A DNA stretch of 25,774 nucleotides from Chloroflexota bacterium (GCA_022565015.1 JADFKI010000013.1:1-25774); one strand, 5' to 3'. Counted from the first letter of the stretch, positions 1-8,060 are shown. Program-made: numbers and translations. The notes: generated by a model from the letters alone, not told the origin.

Positions 1-643
1 CCGCCCTGGAAAGCAAGGTCTTGCCCGTGCCGGGAGGGCCGACGAGAAGGACCCCCTTGGGTATCTTGGCCCCGAGGCTCAAGAAGCGCTCCGGGAACTT
101 CAGGAACTCGACGACCTCCTGAAGCTCCTCCTTGGCCTCCTGAACGCCCGCCACGTCCGAGAAGCTGACGCTGGGGCCGTTGCCCACGAACATCTTCGCG
201 CGGCTGCGTCCGAAGCTGAAGGTCTGATTGGAGCTACCCTGGGCCTGGCGCATCATGAACAGCAGAATCGCACCGAAGAATATAAGAGGCAGGAAGTTGA
301 TCAGGATGCCAAACAGGCTGCCAAGGCCCCCCGAACCCTTGACCTGTATCTGAACGTTGGACGCCAGCGGGTCGATACCGGCCTCATCCAGTATCTCCAC
401 AATGCTGGCGCCCTCCTCCTTGCGGGAGATGAACGTCTCGCCGCTGGTGGAGAAGATGGTAAGCCTGTCGCCGCTTACCTCGATGAGCTCCACGTCGCCT
501 CTGGCGGCCATGTTGACCACCTGGCTGATGGGAATCTCACTCGAACCGCCAAGGGGATTTGAGAAAAGAGTAAAAAAAATGGCGAGAACAGCCACTATTA
601 TCAGAAGGTATATGAAGCTATTCCGCATGAGACGGGGGTTCAT
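1..643 (-). CDS. ftsH: ATP-dependent zinc metalloprotease FtsH (5' part; 3' end outside window)
   Basis: Membrane-anchored AAA+ zinc protease that degrades misfolded and regulatory membrane proteins. The first 214 residues are present. They contain a short N-terminal membrane segment (about residues 9-26), an extracytoplasmic domain, a second membrane segment (about 108-130), the linker with VSFSDVAGVQEAKEEL, and the Walker A GPPGTGKT near the window edge. Walker B, the second region of homology and the HExxH zinc site lie beyond position 1. The ATG at 643 is chosen because GAGGTAGG immediately precedes it on the minus strand and the protein begins, as usual, just before the first membrane helix. 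The gene is divergent from the gcv operon. No clear sigma70 promoter was found for it. Identity is certain from the FtsH-specific DVAGVxEAKEEL segment. Confidence 0.96.
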   Translation of the reverse strand, partial: MNPRLMRNSFIYLLIIVAVLAIFFTLFSNPLGGSSEIPISQVVNMAARGDVELIEVSGDRLTIFSTSGETFISRKEEGASIVEILDEAGIDPLASNVQIQVKGSGGLGSLFGILINFLPLIFFGAILLFMMRQAQGSSNQTFSFGRSRAKMFVGNGPSVSFSDVAGVQEAKEELQEVVEFLKFPERFLSLGAKIPKGVLLVGPPGTGKTLLSRA

Positions 644-1013
644 CCTACCTCACTCGTCGGAGGGAACTCTTTACCGTGCAGCGTGTTCAACCACTTTAAG
701 CGAAGTGCCCTGAGCCCGCCAGCAGGCGTGAGAGGCAATCGCCCTACAATTGAACAAAACGCTTGCGCGTTGGTCACCTACCACCGATTATATCAGATTA
801 GCGACTTTTGCACCCGTGCCGAGTCCGCCGAATCCTGATTACCTGTCGTTGGGGAAAATTGTCCAAGGCGTTGCACCTTTCGTTGACACTGCCGGTGGAT
901 ACTTATACCATTTCCGCTGGCATGGGGTGTCCGTCCAATCGCCGTTCGATGTGACTCAGCATGCCGGCCAACCGCAGGCCTCGATACTACGACCCATCCC
1001 GAAGGCAATGCCC
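644..1013. other. Divergent intergenic region between ftsH and gcvT
   Basis: 370 bases without a supported gene. The gcvT frame stays open upstream to about 750, but the translated stretch has no GcvT similarity and reads as non-coding. The region holds a candidate gcvT promoter (883-911) and a small hairpin, AACGC-TTGC-GCGTT, near 759-772. No glycine riboswitch could be recognised. Confidence 0.6.
883..911 (+). promoter_or_regulatory. Candidate sigma70-type promoter for the gcv operon
   Basis: TTGACA at 883-888 is a perfect -35 hexamer. With a 17-base spacer the -10 would be TACCAT (906-911, 4 of 6). The better-looking TATACC at 904 would need a 15-base spacer. Transcription would start near 918, leaving about 95 bases of leader before gcvT. 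Confidence 0.4.
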
Positions 1014-2123
1014 ATGTGTCCCAGCGAACAACTGAGGCGAACGCCGCTTTACGACATTCATGTTGCCCTAGGCGGGCGTCTCGTGCCCTTTTCCGGATGG
1101 GAGATGCCGATTCAATACGGGGGCATCCTGGATGAAGCAAGGGCCGTCCGAAGTAGATCGGGCCTGTTCGATGTTTCGCACATGGGCAGATTGGATATTC
1201 AGGGGCCGGGCGCCGCGGAGCTGCTGAATCGAGTCCTTAGCGTGGACGTCGGCGGCCTTCGGATGGGCCGGGCCAAGTACAACGTCATCTGCAACCAGGA
1301 GGGCGGCATTATAGACGACTGCATCGTGTATCGAAGGGGCGACGATAGGTTCCTCTTGATACCCAACGCCTCCAATACGGACGCCGTTCTCGCCTGGCTG
1401 GAAAGATGGAACACATCCGGCATGGGCGACAAAGCCTCTATCAGCAACGTGACGTCCGAATTCGCCATGATAGCCCACCAGGGCCCGGAGGCGGTCGACA
1501 TCTTGAACAAGCTCGCCAAAGTAGACGTCTCCGCTATCAGGCCCTTCAGGGCCGTCGAAACCGTTGTGGCTGGAGCGGATACCCTTTTGGCACGGACCGG
1601 GTACACGGGGGAGGACGGCTTCGAGATGATTCTGAGCTCTTCCCAGGCGGCCGGTGTGTGGAAGCAGCTGATCGACGCCGGCGCCACCCCTTGCGGACTG
1701 GGGTCCCGGGACGTTCTTCGACTCGAGGCCGGTCTTCTGCTTCACGGCAACGACATGGATACGTCCATAAACCCCTACGAGGCGGGTCTGGACAGATTCG
1801 TCGAACCGGATAGGGAAGGTTACGTCGCTCGCGAGGCCTTGACGAAGGCCAGGGAAGGTGGAGTTTCCAGAAAGCTTGTCGGCTTCAAGATGGTAGAGAG
1901 GGGCATTCCGCGGCACGGCTACGCTATAAAAGACGGCCCTGAAACCATCGGCGAAGTGTCCAGCGGAAGCCACTCGCCAACGCTTGACACAAGCATAGGA
2001 TTGGGCTATGTTCCTACCGGCTACACGGCGGTGGGGTCGCGCTTCCAGGTGGATATCAGAGGCCGCCTGACTGGGGCCGAGGTCACGACGCTCCCATTCT
2101 ATTCGCGGAGAAGAGACGGATGA
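1014..2123 (+). CDS. gcvT: Glycine cleavage system T protein (aminomethyltransferase)
   Basis: T protein transfers the methylene group from the aminomethyl-lipoyl arm of H protein to tetrahydrofolate and releases ammonia, in the cytosolic glycine cleavage complex. The 369-residue length matches the family (about 364-370). The N-terminus LRRTPLYDIHVALGGRLVPF and the segments FSGWEMPIQY, FDVSHMG and YTGEDGFE are classic GcvT. The frame is open further upstream, but ATG 1014 is chosen because GAAGG lies 8 bases before it and the family homology starts here; ATG 1008 would sit only 2 bases from that Shine-Dalgarno. The gene overlaps gcvH by ATGA, so the two are translationally coupled. The gene for the fourth component, the L protein (dihydrolipoamide dehydrogenase), is not in the window. 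Confidence 0.96.
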   Translation: MCPSEQLRRTPLYDIHVALGGRLVPFSGWEMPIQYGGILDEARAVRSRSGLFDVSHMGRLDIQGPGAAELLNRVLSVDVGGLRMGRAKYNVICNQEGGIIDDCIVYRRGDDRFLLIPNASNTDAVLAWLERWNTSGMGDKASISNVTSEFAMIAHQGPEAVDILNKLAKVDVSAIRPFRAVETVVAGADTLLARTGYTGEDGFEMILSSSQAAGVWKQLIDAGATPCGLGSRDVLRLEAGLLLHGNDMDTSINPYEAGLDRFVEPDREGYVAREALTKAREGGVSRKLVGFKMVERGIPRHGYAIKDGPETIGEVSSGSHSPTLDTSIGLGYVPTGYTAVGSRFQVDIRGRLTGAEVTTLPFYSRRRDG

Positions 2124-2506
2124 ATCCTCCGGACCTGAAGTACTCTGAGGAGCACGAATGGGTGCGAGTCGAGTCGGGCAACGTCGTCGTCATTGGAATA
2201 ACGGAATTTGCCGCCGAAAGCCTGGGAGACGTGGTCTTTGTGGAGCTTCCGGAGGCGGGTTCTCAGATTTCTCAATTCGAAAAGATGGGTGAGATCGAGT
2301 CTGTCAAAGCTGTTAACGATCTCTACTCTCCGGTCAGCGGACAGATCAGCGAGCGGAACGAGCAGGTCATCGACAACCCGCAGCTCGTAAATGACAGCCC
2401 ATATGAGACGGGCTGGATGTTGAAAGTCGAATTGAGCGACTCATCCCAGCTGGACAAGCTGTTAGACGCTGCCCGGTACGAGGCTTTTCTTGCCGCACAG
2501 GAGTAG
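2120..2506 (+). CDS. gcvH: Glycine cleavage system H protein (lipoyl carrier)
   Basis: H protein carries the aminomethyl intermediate on a lipoyl-lysine and shuttles between P, T and L proteins. The 128-residue length is normal. The sequence begins with the family hallmark YSEEHEWV and carries the lipoylation motif GEIESVKAV, with the modified lysine at residue 63. The C-terminal hallmark SPYETGWMLKVEL is present. The ATG overlaps the stop of gcvT (ATGA), and gcvPA starts 10 bases after the gcvH stop, so this is the second gene of a tight operon. No unusual residues were noticed. Confidence 0.97.
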   Translation: MNPPDLKYSEEHEWVRVESGNVVVIGITEFAAESLGDVVFVELPEAGSQISQFEKMGEIESVKAVNDLYSPVSGQISERNEQVIDNPQLVNDSPYETGWMLKVELSDSSQLDKLLDAARYEAFLAAQE

Positions 2507-2516
2507 CTCCTACTAG

Positions 2517-3848
2517 ATGGAAAATCGGGAATTCGTCTCTCCATATATTCCCAATACTGACGAAGACCGACGCAAGATGCTGGACGCGATCGGCGTCGAC
2601 TCGGTAGACGAGCTATTCGAGGACATCCCCGCCGAATTTCGAAATCCCACCCTGAACCTGCCCGCTCCAAAGTCTGAGTTTGAGCTGAAAAAGTACGCCC
2701 AGGACCTGGCAGCCATGAACATGGTCCCCGGCGACTACTCTTGCTTTCTGGGCGCCGGGGCCTACCGCCACCACGTTCCGGCGATCGTTCGGCAGATAAC
2801 CAGCCGAAGTGAGTACGTTACCTCGTACACGCCCTATCAGCCCGAGGTGTCCCAGGGCACTCTCCAGACCGAGTTCGAGTTCCAGACGCTCTGCGTCCAG
2901 TTGACCGGCATGGACGTTGCCAACGCGGGCATGTACGACGGCTCGACCTCACTCGCGGAAGGCGCATTAATGGCGGTCCGCGTGGCCGGCGGAAGCAGGG
3001 TGGCGGTCCTCGATACCGTTTCGCCGACGTACATCAAGGTCTTGGAGATATACACCGCGTGCCAGGGCATCGAGATATACGTTGTCTCCCACAAAGACCT
3101 CGACCTCAAAGAAGACACCGGCTGCCTCGTTGCCCAGCAGCCAAACTTCTTTGGCTACATGGAGGACATGGCGGCGCTTGCGGAGCGTGCGCATTCTCAG
3201 GATGCACTCATCGTGGCCTACGCCGATCCCTTCGCGATGGCGATGTTCAAGCCCCCCGGCGAATACGATGCCGACATCGTGGCCTCAGAGGGGCAGGCCC
3301 TGGGAATCGCCCCGACCTTCGGCGGACCATACGTGGGAATATTCGCCTGCAAGCGGGACTACATACGCCAGATGCCCGGCCGCATCGTCGGCAAGACCGT
3401 TGACACCAGAGGGCGCACCGCCTACGTGCTGACGCTTCAGACCCGCGAGCAACACATACGTCGCGAGCGCGCCACGTCGAACATATGCACCTCAGTCGCA
3501 CTTATCGCGCTCATGGCCACGGTGTATATGGCGGCCAACGGCAAGAGGGGCATGAGTCACATATCGGAGCTGACATATCACAAGTCCCACTACCTGGCGT
3601 CTCTCATCGAGAAAATTCCAGGCTATTCATTGCCGATCGAGGGGACGTTCTTCCAGGAGTTCGTCGTGCGGTGTCCTCTCCCCGTCGCGGAGACGAACGC
3701 CCGGCTTCTGGAGAGAAAGATTATCGGTGGACTGGACATTAGCGAAAATGTCCCCAACGGCATGCTGGTCTGCGCCACGGAGGTCAACTCCCGCGAGGAG
3801 ATCGAGGCCTTCGCGAACGCGCTGGCCGAGATTGGAAGCGGCGCATGA
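2517..3848 (+). CDS. gcvPA: Glycine dehydrogenase (decarboxylating) subunit 1
   Basis: N-terminal half of the split P protein, the pyridoxal-phosphate enzyme that decarboxylates glycine and loads the aminomethyl group onto H protein. The 443-residue length and the N-terminus FVSPYIPNTDEDRRKML fit the GcvPA family (about 440-450). Characteristic segments include FLGAGAYRHHVPA near the start and GRTAYVLTLQTREQHIRRE followed by ATSNICT near the C-terminal third. This subunit lacks the PLP lysine, which is on GcvPB. ATG 2517 has no good Shine-Dalgarno: the nearest GGAG is about 14 bases upstream within a small GGAG-TAG-CTCC palindrome, so initiation may depend on coupling from gcvH. The gene overlaps gcvPB by ATGA. 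Confidence 0.96.
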   Translation: MENREFVSPYIPNTDEDRRKMLDAIGVDSVDELFEDIPAEFRNPTLNLPAPKSEFELKKYAQDLAAMNMVPGDYSCFLGAGAYRHHVPAIVRQITSRSEYVTSYTPYQPEVSQGTLQTEFEFQTLCVQLTGMDVANAGMYDGSTSLAEGALMAVRVAGGSRVAVLDTVSPTYIKVLEIYTACQGIEIYVVSHKDLDLKEDTGCLVAQQPNFFGYMEDMAALAERAHSQDALIVAYADPFAMAMFKPPGEYDADIVASEGQALGIAPTFGGPYVGIFACKRDYIRQMPGRIVGKTVDTRGRTAYVLTLQTREQHIRRERATSNICTSVALIALMATVYMAANGKRGMSHISELTYHKSHYLASLIEKIPGYSLPIEGTFFQEFVVRCPLPVAETNARLLERKIIGGLDISENVPNGMLVCATEVNSREEIEAFANALAEIGSGA

Positions 3849-5332
3849 CAACGCTGTTCGACAGGTACGAGGTACAGCGTCGCAAGCTCCTCATGGACCG
3901 CAGCGCACCGGGCCGGGTTGGGACGACCCTGCCACCCAACGATGTTCCCGAAGCGGAGATGCCGCCGTCCGACATGCTCAGGCAGGACCTCGATCTTCCC
4001 GAAGTCAGCGAGAGCGAAATAGTCCGCTACTTCTCCCAGCTGAGCCAGCTCAACTTTTCCATAGACCATAACTTCTATCCCCTTGGCAGCTGTACGATGA
4101 AGTACAACCCCAAGCTGAACGATGAGATGGCGTCGATACCCGGATTCACGGAGATTCATCCGCTGCAGCCGGACCACACGGTCCAGGGCGCGCTCAAGCT
4201 GCTCTTCGAGCTACAGACCTATTTGGCCGAGATAACCGGCATGGCGGGGACATCTCTGACGCCGATGGCGGGAGCGGACGGCGAGCTTGCGGGCATGCTC
4301 ATGGCCAGGGCCTTTCACACGGCCAACGGCGACCTGCAACGTAAGAACGTGTTGATACCGGACAGCGCTCACGGCACCAATCCGGCGACTGCGGTCATGG
4401 CCGGCTTCCAGGTCGTCTCCTTGCCTTCGGACGCCAACGGCGACACAGACCTCGATGCACTGCGGAGCTCCGTCGGCGACGACCTCGCGGGACTGATGAT
4501 AACGCTGCCCAGCACCCTGGGTCTCTTCGATTCCAATATCGTGGAGGTCGTGAAGATCGTCCACGACGCCGGGGGCATCGTCTATGGCGACGGGGCCAAT
4601 CTGAACGCGCTGCTTGGGCGCGTCAAGATGGGCGACCTTGGCTTTGACGTCATGCACTCCAACCTACACAAAACCTTTACGCAGCCGCATGGCGGGGGCG
4701 GTCCCGGCACGGGTCCCATTATGGTCGGCGAAAGAATGCAGCCGTTTCTGCCAACGCCGCAAGTCGTACGCCGGCATGATTCCGACGGCAACGAGACGTT
4801 TGCCCTGGAGACGCCTGAAAAGACCATTGGCCGCATGGGCGCCTTTCACGGCAACTTCGGCGCACTCTTGAGAGCCTACGCCTACATCAGTACGCTCGGC
4901 GACGTCGGAATTGCCCAGGTCAGCGACGACGCCGTCATCAACGCCAACTACATCATGAGCGAGCTCAAGGGCTACTACGACCTGCCTTATGACCGCACCT
5001 GCATGCACGAGGTCGTGTTCTCGGCGCGCAACCTGAAGCGGGACTACGGCGTCAGCGCGCTTGACGTCGCCAAGCGCCTGATAGATTACGGCATCCATCC
5101 GCCGACAATGTACTTCCCTCTCATAGTAGATGAGGCCCTCATGATCGAGCCCACCGAAACGGAGTCCAAGGAGACGCTCGACTACTTTATCGAGGTCATG
5201 AGGACGATTGCGCAGGAGGCCAAGGACAGCCCGGAGCTTCTGCACGACGCGCCCCACGACACTCCGAATACGAGGGTTGATGAGGCCAGGGCCGCGCGTC
5301 GGCCTTACCTGTCGTGGCGTCGAGAAGATTGA
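3845..5332 (+). CDS. gcvPB: Glycine dehydrogenase (decarboxylating) subunit 2
   Basis: C-terminal half of the split P protein, which forms the active enzyme with GcvPA. The 495-residue protein carries the PLP-binding motif SNLHKTFTQPHGGGGPG, with the Schiff-base lysine at residue 276, and the upstream segments FYPLGSCTMKYNPK and DSAHGTNPATA that are diagnostic of P protein. The C-terminal PPTMYFPLIVDEALMIEPTETE is also typical. It overlaps gcvPA by ATGA, which favours equimolar synthesis of the two subunits. A split P protein is common in Firmicutes, Thermus and Chloroflexota and is not itself unusual. Confidence 0.97.
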   Translation: MTTLFDRYEVQRRKLLMDRSAPGRVGTTLPPNDVPEAEMPPSDMLRQDLDLPEVSESEIVRYFSQLSQLNFSIDHNFYPLGSCTMKYNPKLNDEMASIPGFTEIHPLQPDHTVQGALKLLFELQTYLAEITGMAGTSLTPMAGADGELAGMLMARAFHTANGDLQRKNVLIPDSAHGTNPATAVMAGFQVVSLPSDANGDTDLDALRSSVGDDLAGLMITLPSTLGLFDSNIVEVVKIVHDAGGIVYGDGANLNALLGRVKMGDLGFDVMHSNLHKTFTQPHGGGGPGTGPIMVGERMQPFLPTPQVVRRHDSDGNETFALETPEKTIGRMGAFHGNFGALLRAYAYISTLGDVGIAQVSDDAVINANYIMSELKGYYDLPYDRTCMHEVVFSARNLKRDYGVSALDVAKRLIDYGIHPPTMYFPLIVDEALMIEPTETESKETLDYFIEVMRTIAQEAKDSPELLHDAPHDTPNTRVDEARAARRPYLSWRRED

Positions 5333-5390
5333 GTTTCCCGTCCGCAGCGATTAGCATTGCTCGAAGGATAGAAAATACTGGAGGAACTAA

Positions 5391-5849
5391 ATGGTAGACG
5401 TAGGTCAGCAAGCACCCGATTTCACCCTGCCGGCGCAAGACGGCTCGACTGTTACCCTCAGTCAGTACAGGGGCCAGAAAAACGTCGTGCTCTCGGTCCA
5501 TATTTTCTCGTTCACAGGTGGTTGAACGGACCAGGTCTCCTCGTTTCGTTCGGCCAACGCCGACTTCGAGGAGAAGGATACCCAGGTGCTGGGTATCAGC
5601 GCGGACGCAAGGCCGACCCAGGCTGCGTACTCGACGACGCTGGGGAACATACCCTACCCCATTCTGTCGGACTTCCATCCCAAGGGCGAGTTCCTGAAGC
5701 AGTACGGTATCTACAACGAAGAACGCGGCGCCGGCAACCGTGCCGTTTTCGTCATCGACAAGGAGGGCGTGGTCCGCTTCAAGCGGGTCTACGCAAGCGC
5801 AAGGGAGCTGAAGACGGACGACATACTGGCCGAGGTAAGCAAGCTCTAG
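5391..5849 (+). CDS. AhpE-like peroxiredoxin, probable selenoprotein (in-frame UGA at codon 45)
   Basis: Thiol or selenol peroxidase reducing hydrogen peroxide, organic hydroperoxides or peroxynitrite in the cytoplasm. Reading from ATG 5391 (GGAGGAAC three bases upstream) gives 152 residues, the size of mycobacterial AhpE (about 153). It starts VDVGQQAPDFTLPAQDGSTV and ends with the family segment GNRAVFVIDKEGVVRF, where the conserved Arg is R117. Codon 45 is TGA at 5523-5525, in the context FSFTGG-(TGA)-TDQ. This is exactly the position of the peroxidatic cysteine in the AhpE motif TxxC, and the frame stays open and homologous on both sides. No other Cys occurs, so it would be a 1-Sec enzyme needing an external reductant. 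The usual Pro of PxxxTxxC is Ile38 here. A SECIS-like hairpin follows and a terminator lies at 5877-5914. The alternative is a pseudogene or sequencing error. Ordinary gene callers would report only a fragment from an internal start. Confidence 0.85.
5537..5573 (+). promoter_or_regulatory. Candidate bacterial SECIS hairpin after UGA codon 45
   Basis: CTCCTCG (5537-5543) pairs perfectly with CGAGGAG (5567-5573). Inside it TCGGC (5550-5554) pairs with GCCGA (5559-5563) around a CAAC loop, separated from the outer stem by an asymmetric internal loop. The apical loop begins 29 bases after the UGA, within the roughly 16-37 base window known for bacterial SECIS elements. The loop lacks the G usually found in its first two positions, so SelB recognition is not assured. 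The element is entirely coding, as is normal in bacteria. Confidence 0.6.
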
Positions 5850-5876
5850 CGCCGAGTAAGGCATAATCCAGGTCAG

Positions 5877-5914
5877 AGGCCGCTTGCCGGTATAATCCCG
5901 TGAGCGGCCTTTTA
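5877..5914 (+). terminator. Intrinsic terminator after the peroxiredoxin gene
   Basis: AGGCCGCT (5877-5884) pairs with AGCGGCCT (5903-5910) and is followed by a short T run (5910-5913). The loop contains TATAAT at 5891-5896, which could act as the -10 of a trmI promoter, although no convincing -35 was seen. Confidence 0.65.
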
Positions 5915-5939
5915 ACTTAACGGAGAGGCGGGACTGCTA

Positions 5940-6803
5940 TTGGCAAGCGAGGAAAAGGAAGCTCCCCGATACATTTTTCAAGAGGGCGACCCTGCCATAT
6001 TGATAGACCGCAGGGGCCGAAAGTATCTCCTGACTCTGGACTCGTCCCGCCGATTTGAGTCGCATACCGGCGCGCTCCCACACTCCGACATCCTGGGCAA
6101 GCCCGAAGGGCTTTGGGTAACGACGAACAAGGGGCACAACCTCCTCGCCGTCAAGCCGACAATGGCGGATTTCACGCTGGAGATGCCCAGAATCGCCACC
6201 GTTGGCTATCCCAAGGACATGGGCGCCGTCCTCGTATATGGTGACTTCTTTCCCGGAGCCAGGGTGCTCGAGGCGGGATGCGGCTCCGGCGCCATGACCA
6301 TGACCCTGCTGCGTGCCGTGGGACCACGGGGCATGATGTACTCATACGACATTCGCCAGGACATGATCGATCGCGCCAGGTCCAACGTGGCCGCCGTCGT
6401 GGCCGATCATTCCAACCTATGCTTCAAGCTGGGGGACGTTTACCAGGGCTTCGATGAGACGGACCTCGACAGGATTTTCCTTGACCTGCCCGAGCCGTGG
6501 CAGGTGGTGCCTCATGCCGCGAACGGTCTCGTCCCCGGCGGAATTATGGTGAGCTTCCTGCCCACTATTTTGCAGGTGCACGATCTGGTGAGGGAGCTCA
6601 GACTCCAGCGCACCTTCGAGATCATCGAGACGATGGAGGTGCTGATCAGGAATTGGGTCGTGCGCGGACGCAGCGTTCGCCCGGACCACAGGATGATCGG
6701 CCACACGGGCTTCATTATAACCGCGCGTAAGTGCGAGCCGAGACCGGTGAGACCGGGTGATGACGACTCGGAGGAGAGCTTGTCGAACCGTCCTTTGAGA
6801 TAG
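5940..6803 (+). CDS. trmI: tRNA (adenine-N1)-methyltransferase TrmI family
   Basis: SAM-dependent enzyme of the TrmI/Gcd14 family, which makes 1-methyladenosine at position 58 of tRNA T loops and works as a tetramer. The 287-residue protein has an N-terminal beta domain with GDPAILIDRRGRKYL, the SAM motif VLEAGCGSGAMT (about 109-120) and the catalytic LDLPEPW (about 181-187), all typical of the family. The start is TTG 5940, with GGAGAGG 11 bases upstream; no ATG fits the family N-terminus. The last ~25 residues are low-complexity, and 17 bases there (6773-6789) match a repeat found inside the atp operon, so the C-terminal tail may have been extended by repeat sequence. It converges on the MidA-like gene with only a 3-base gap. 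Confidence 0.93.
   Translation: MASEEKEAPRYIFQEGDPAILIDRRGRKYLLTLDSSRRFESHTGALPHSDILGKPEGLWVTTNKGHNLLAVKPTMADFTLEMPRIATVGYPKDMGAVLVYGDFFPGARVLEAGCGSGAMTMTLLRAVGPRGMMYSYDIRQDMIDRARSNVAAVVADHSNLCFKLGDVYQGFDETDLDRIFLDLPEPWQVVPHAANGLVPGGIMVSFLPTILQVHDLVRELRLQRTFEIIETMEVLIRNWVVRGRSVRPDHRMIGHTGFIITARKCEPRPVRPGDDDSEESLSNRPLR
6773..6789 (+). repeat. Interspersed-repeat fragment in the 3' end of trmI
   Basis: The 17 bases GGAGAGCTTGTCGAACC are identical to 15929-15945 in the atp-operon element. Here they are read as part of the trmI C-terminus (ESLSN). The match is too long for a chance coincidence within 25 kb to be the first guess. Confidence 0.55.
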
Positions 6804-6806
6804 CTA

Positions 6807-8054
6807 CTAAGACAGGTGCGACCCTTCGTCGAATGGCCACAGCTCGTCCATTTCCCACGACTGATGTGGATACGCGCCGCGCATTAGCGGCATGTGCTCA
6901 TCGCCGAGAAGGGGCGTTTCGACCTGGCTCAGGTCTACGTCGCCTAGCCGAAGCGCCTCCAACGTGTCGATGCCGGAGCCCTTCTCTTGTACCAACACCT
7001 TGAAATCACCGAGACCCCCCGGCTTCACCAGCTCGTTCAGCGACATCATGTTGGCCGCGCGTTCGGCCGCCGACAGGTCTCCCGTCCTGACTTTTCGGAG
7101 AAACTCATGATGCCCCAGGCCCTTCAAGAACTCGGCCTGCGACGTAAGCCCGATTGGGTTCAGGCCGACCCTTTCGCCTTCGTCCTGCAATAGCGAAAAG
7201 TCCACATGGGCCGTGATGTCCTGCCTTCCGATGCGCTGGTACGGGCTCGCTCCGTCCATATGGCGGTAATAGGTCTGCAGAGTCCCGCTCGATCTGCTCG
7301 GGGCGTATAGGTCTTCGGCAAGATGGCCGTAGTCGATGGTCAGGATGAATCCCCTCTTCAGGGACGCCGATACCGAGGCCATCCAGGGCCCGATCTCCAG
7401 GTTCACCTCCCCACGAAATCCATCGGCCGGCTTTATTCCCAGTGATGCGAGCCTGTCCACGATCATGGGAGTGGAGGGCACGTCAAGCTCTTCGACGTAA
7501 ACGCCGTTCGCGTTTCGAGTCACGTATATCTCCAGAATCTTGTCTCCTTTGACCTGGAAACGATGTACGGGAAAGGCATCCGGCAGCTCGTTGGAGAATA
7601 TGCAACCCGTCGCGCCCTTGATAGGCAGTGCGTCGGTCGAGACATGGTGCAGGCCCTCGCCGGAATCGTGGGTTGCTTCGCGACCGCCGCTATAGCGTTC
7701 CAGGGCGACGTATTGCAGCGCCTTGTTGAACTTCGGGCCCAGCTCTTTGGCGAATCCGACCGCGTCTTGCGCCAGGACGCCCCGGCCGGAACCCAGCTCT
7801 ATCGCCCAGAAAGGTGAGGGCTCTCTCAGGACCTTCCACATGCGAAACAGAACGATCGCGATGGAGGCGCCGAAGGCGGGGTGGACCAGCGGGCTCGTGT
7901 AATAGTCGCCCTCCGCGCCGAATGCGGAGGCGCTGGCGTAGTAGCCGCCGGTGGGATGATAAAGGGCGATGCGCATGAACTCGGCAAAGGTTATTCTGCC
8001 GCTTTCCGCGACGCGTCGCCGAATCTCCGATTCCGGGCTACCGTCCATATGCAT
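6807..8054 (-). CDS. MidA/NDUFAF7-family SAM-dependent methyltransferase
   Basis: Member of the COG1565 protein-arginine-type methyltransferase family; the mitochondrial relative NDUFAF7 methylates a complex I subunit, and bacterial substrates are unknown. The 415-residue protein shows the family N-terminus ITFAEFMRIALYHPTGGYY (about 21-39), the segment GDYYTSPLVHPAFG (about 49-62), and the SAM-binding ELGSGRG (86-92). Later segments SNELPDAFPVH and ILTIDYGH are also typical. The ATG at 8054 has no Shine-Dalgarno, and a strong terminator ends seven bases upstream, so expression probably relies on read-through or on a promoter not recognised. It lies downstream of citrate synthase and the small CxxC gene. 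Confidence 0.85.
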   Translation of the reverse strand: MHMDGSPESEIRRRVAESGRITFAEFMRIALYHPTGGYYASASAFGAEGDYYTSPLVHPAFGASIAIVLFRMWKVLREPSPFWAIELGSGRGVLAQDAVGFAKELGPKFNKALQYVALERYSGGREATHDSGEGLHHVSTDALPIKGATGCIFSNELPDAFPVHRFQVKGDKILEIYVTRNANGVYVEELDVPSTPMIVDRLASLGIKPADGFRGEVNLEIGPWMASVSASLKRGFILTIDYGHLAEDLYAPSRSSGTLQTYYRHMDGASPYQRIGRQDITAHVDFSLLQDEGERVGLNPIGLTSQAEFLKGLGHHEFLRKVRTGDLSAAERAANMMSLNELVKPGGLGDFKVLVQEKGSGIDTLEALRLGDVDLSQVETPLLGDEHMPLMRGAYPHQSWEMDELWPFDEGSHLS

Positions 8055-8060
8055 ACATTA

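Noticed and set aside
644..1013. Glycine riboswitch upstream of the gcv operon
   Set aside because: The spacing and gene context would suit one, but I could not find the conserved core segments or a tandem aptamer pattern in either strand.
750..1013. In-frame 88-residue N-terminal extension of GcvT
   Set aside because: The translated segment has no resemblance to GcvT, no Shine-Dalgarno at its start, and the family N-terminus fits ATG 1014 with GAAGG upstream.
5352..5385. Separate promoter just before the peroxiredoxin gene (TTAGCA-N17-AATACT)
   Set aside because: Both hexamers are weak, and the transcript would start downstream of the Shine-Dalgarno.
5586..5849. Peroxiredoxin starting downstream of the TGA as an ordinary shorter gene
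   Set aside because: The start would be inside the fold with the catalytic site removed, while a complete N-terminal half with a good ribosome site is present upstream in the same frame.
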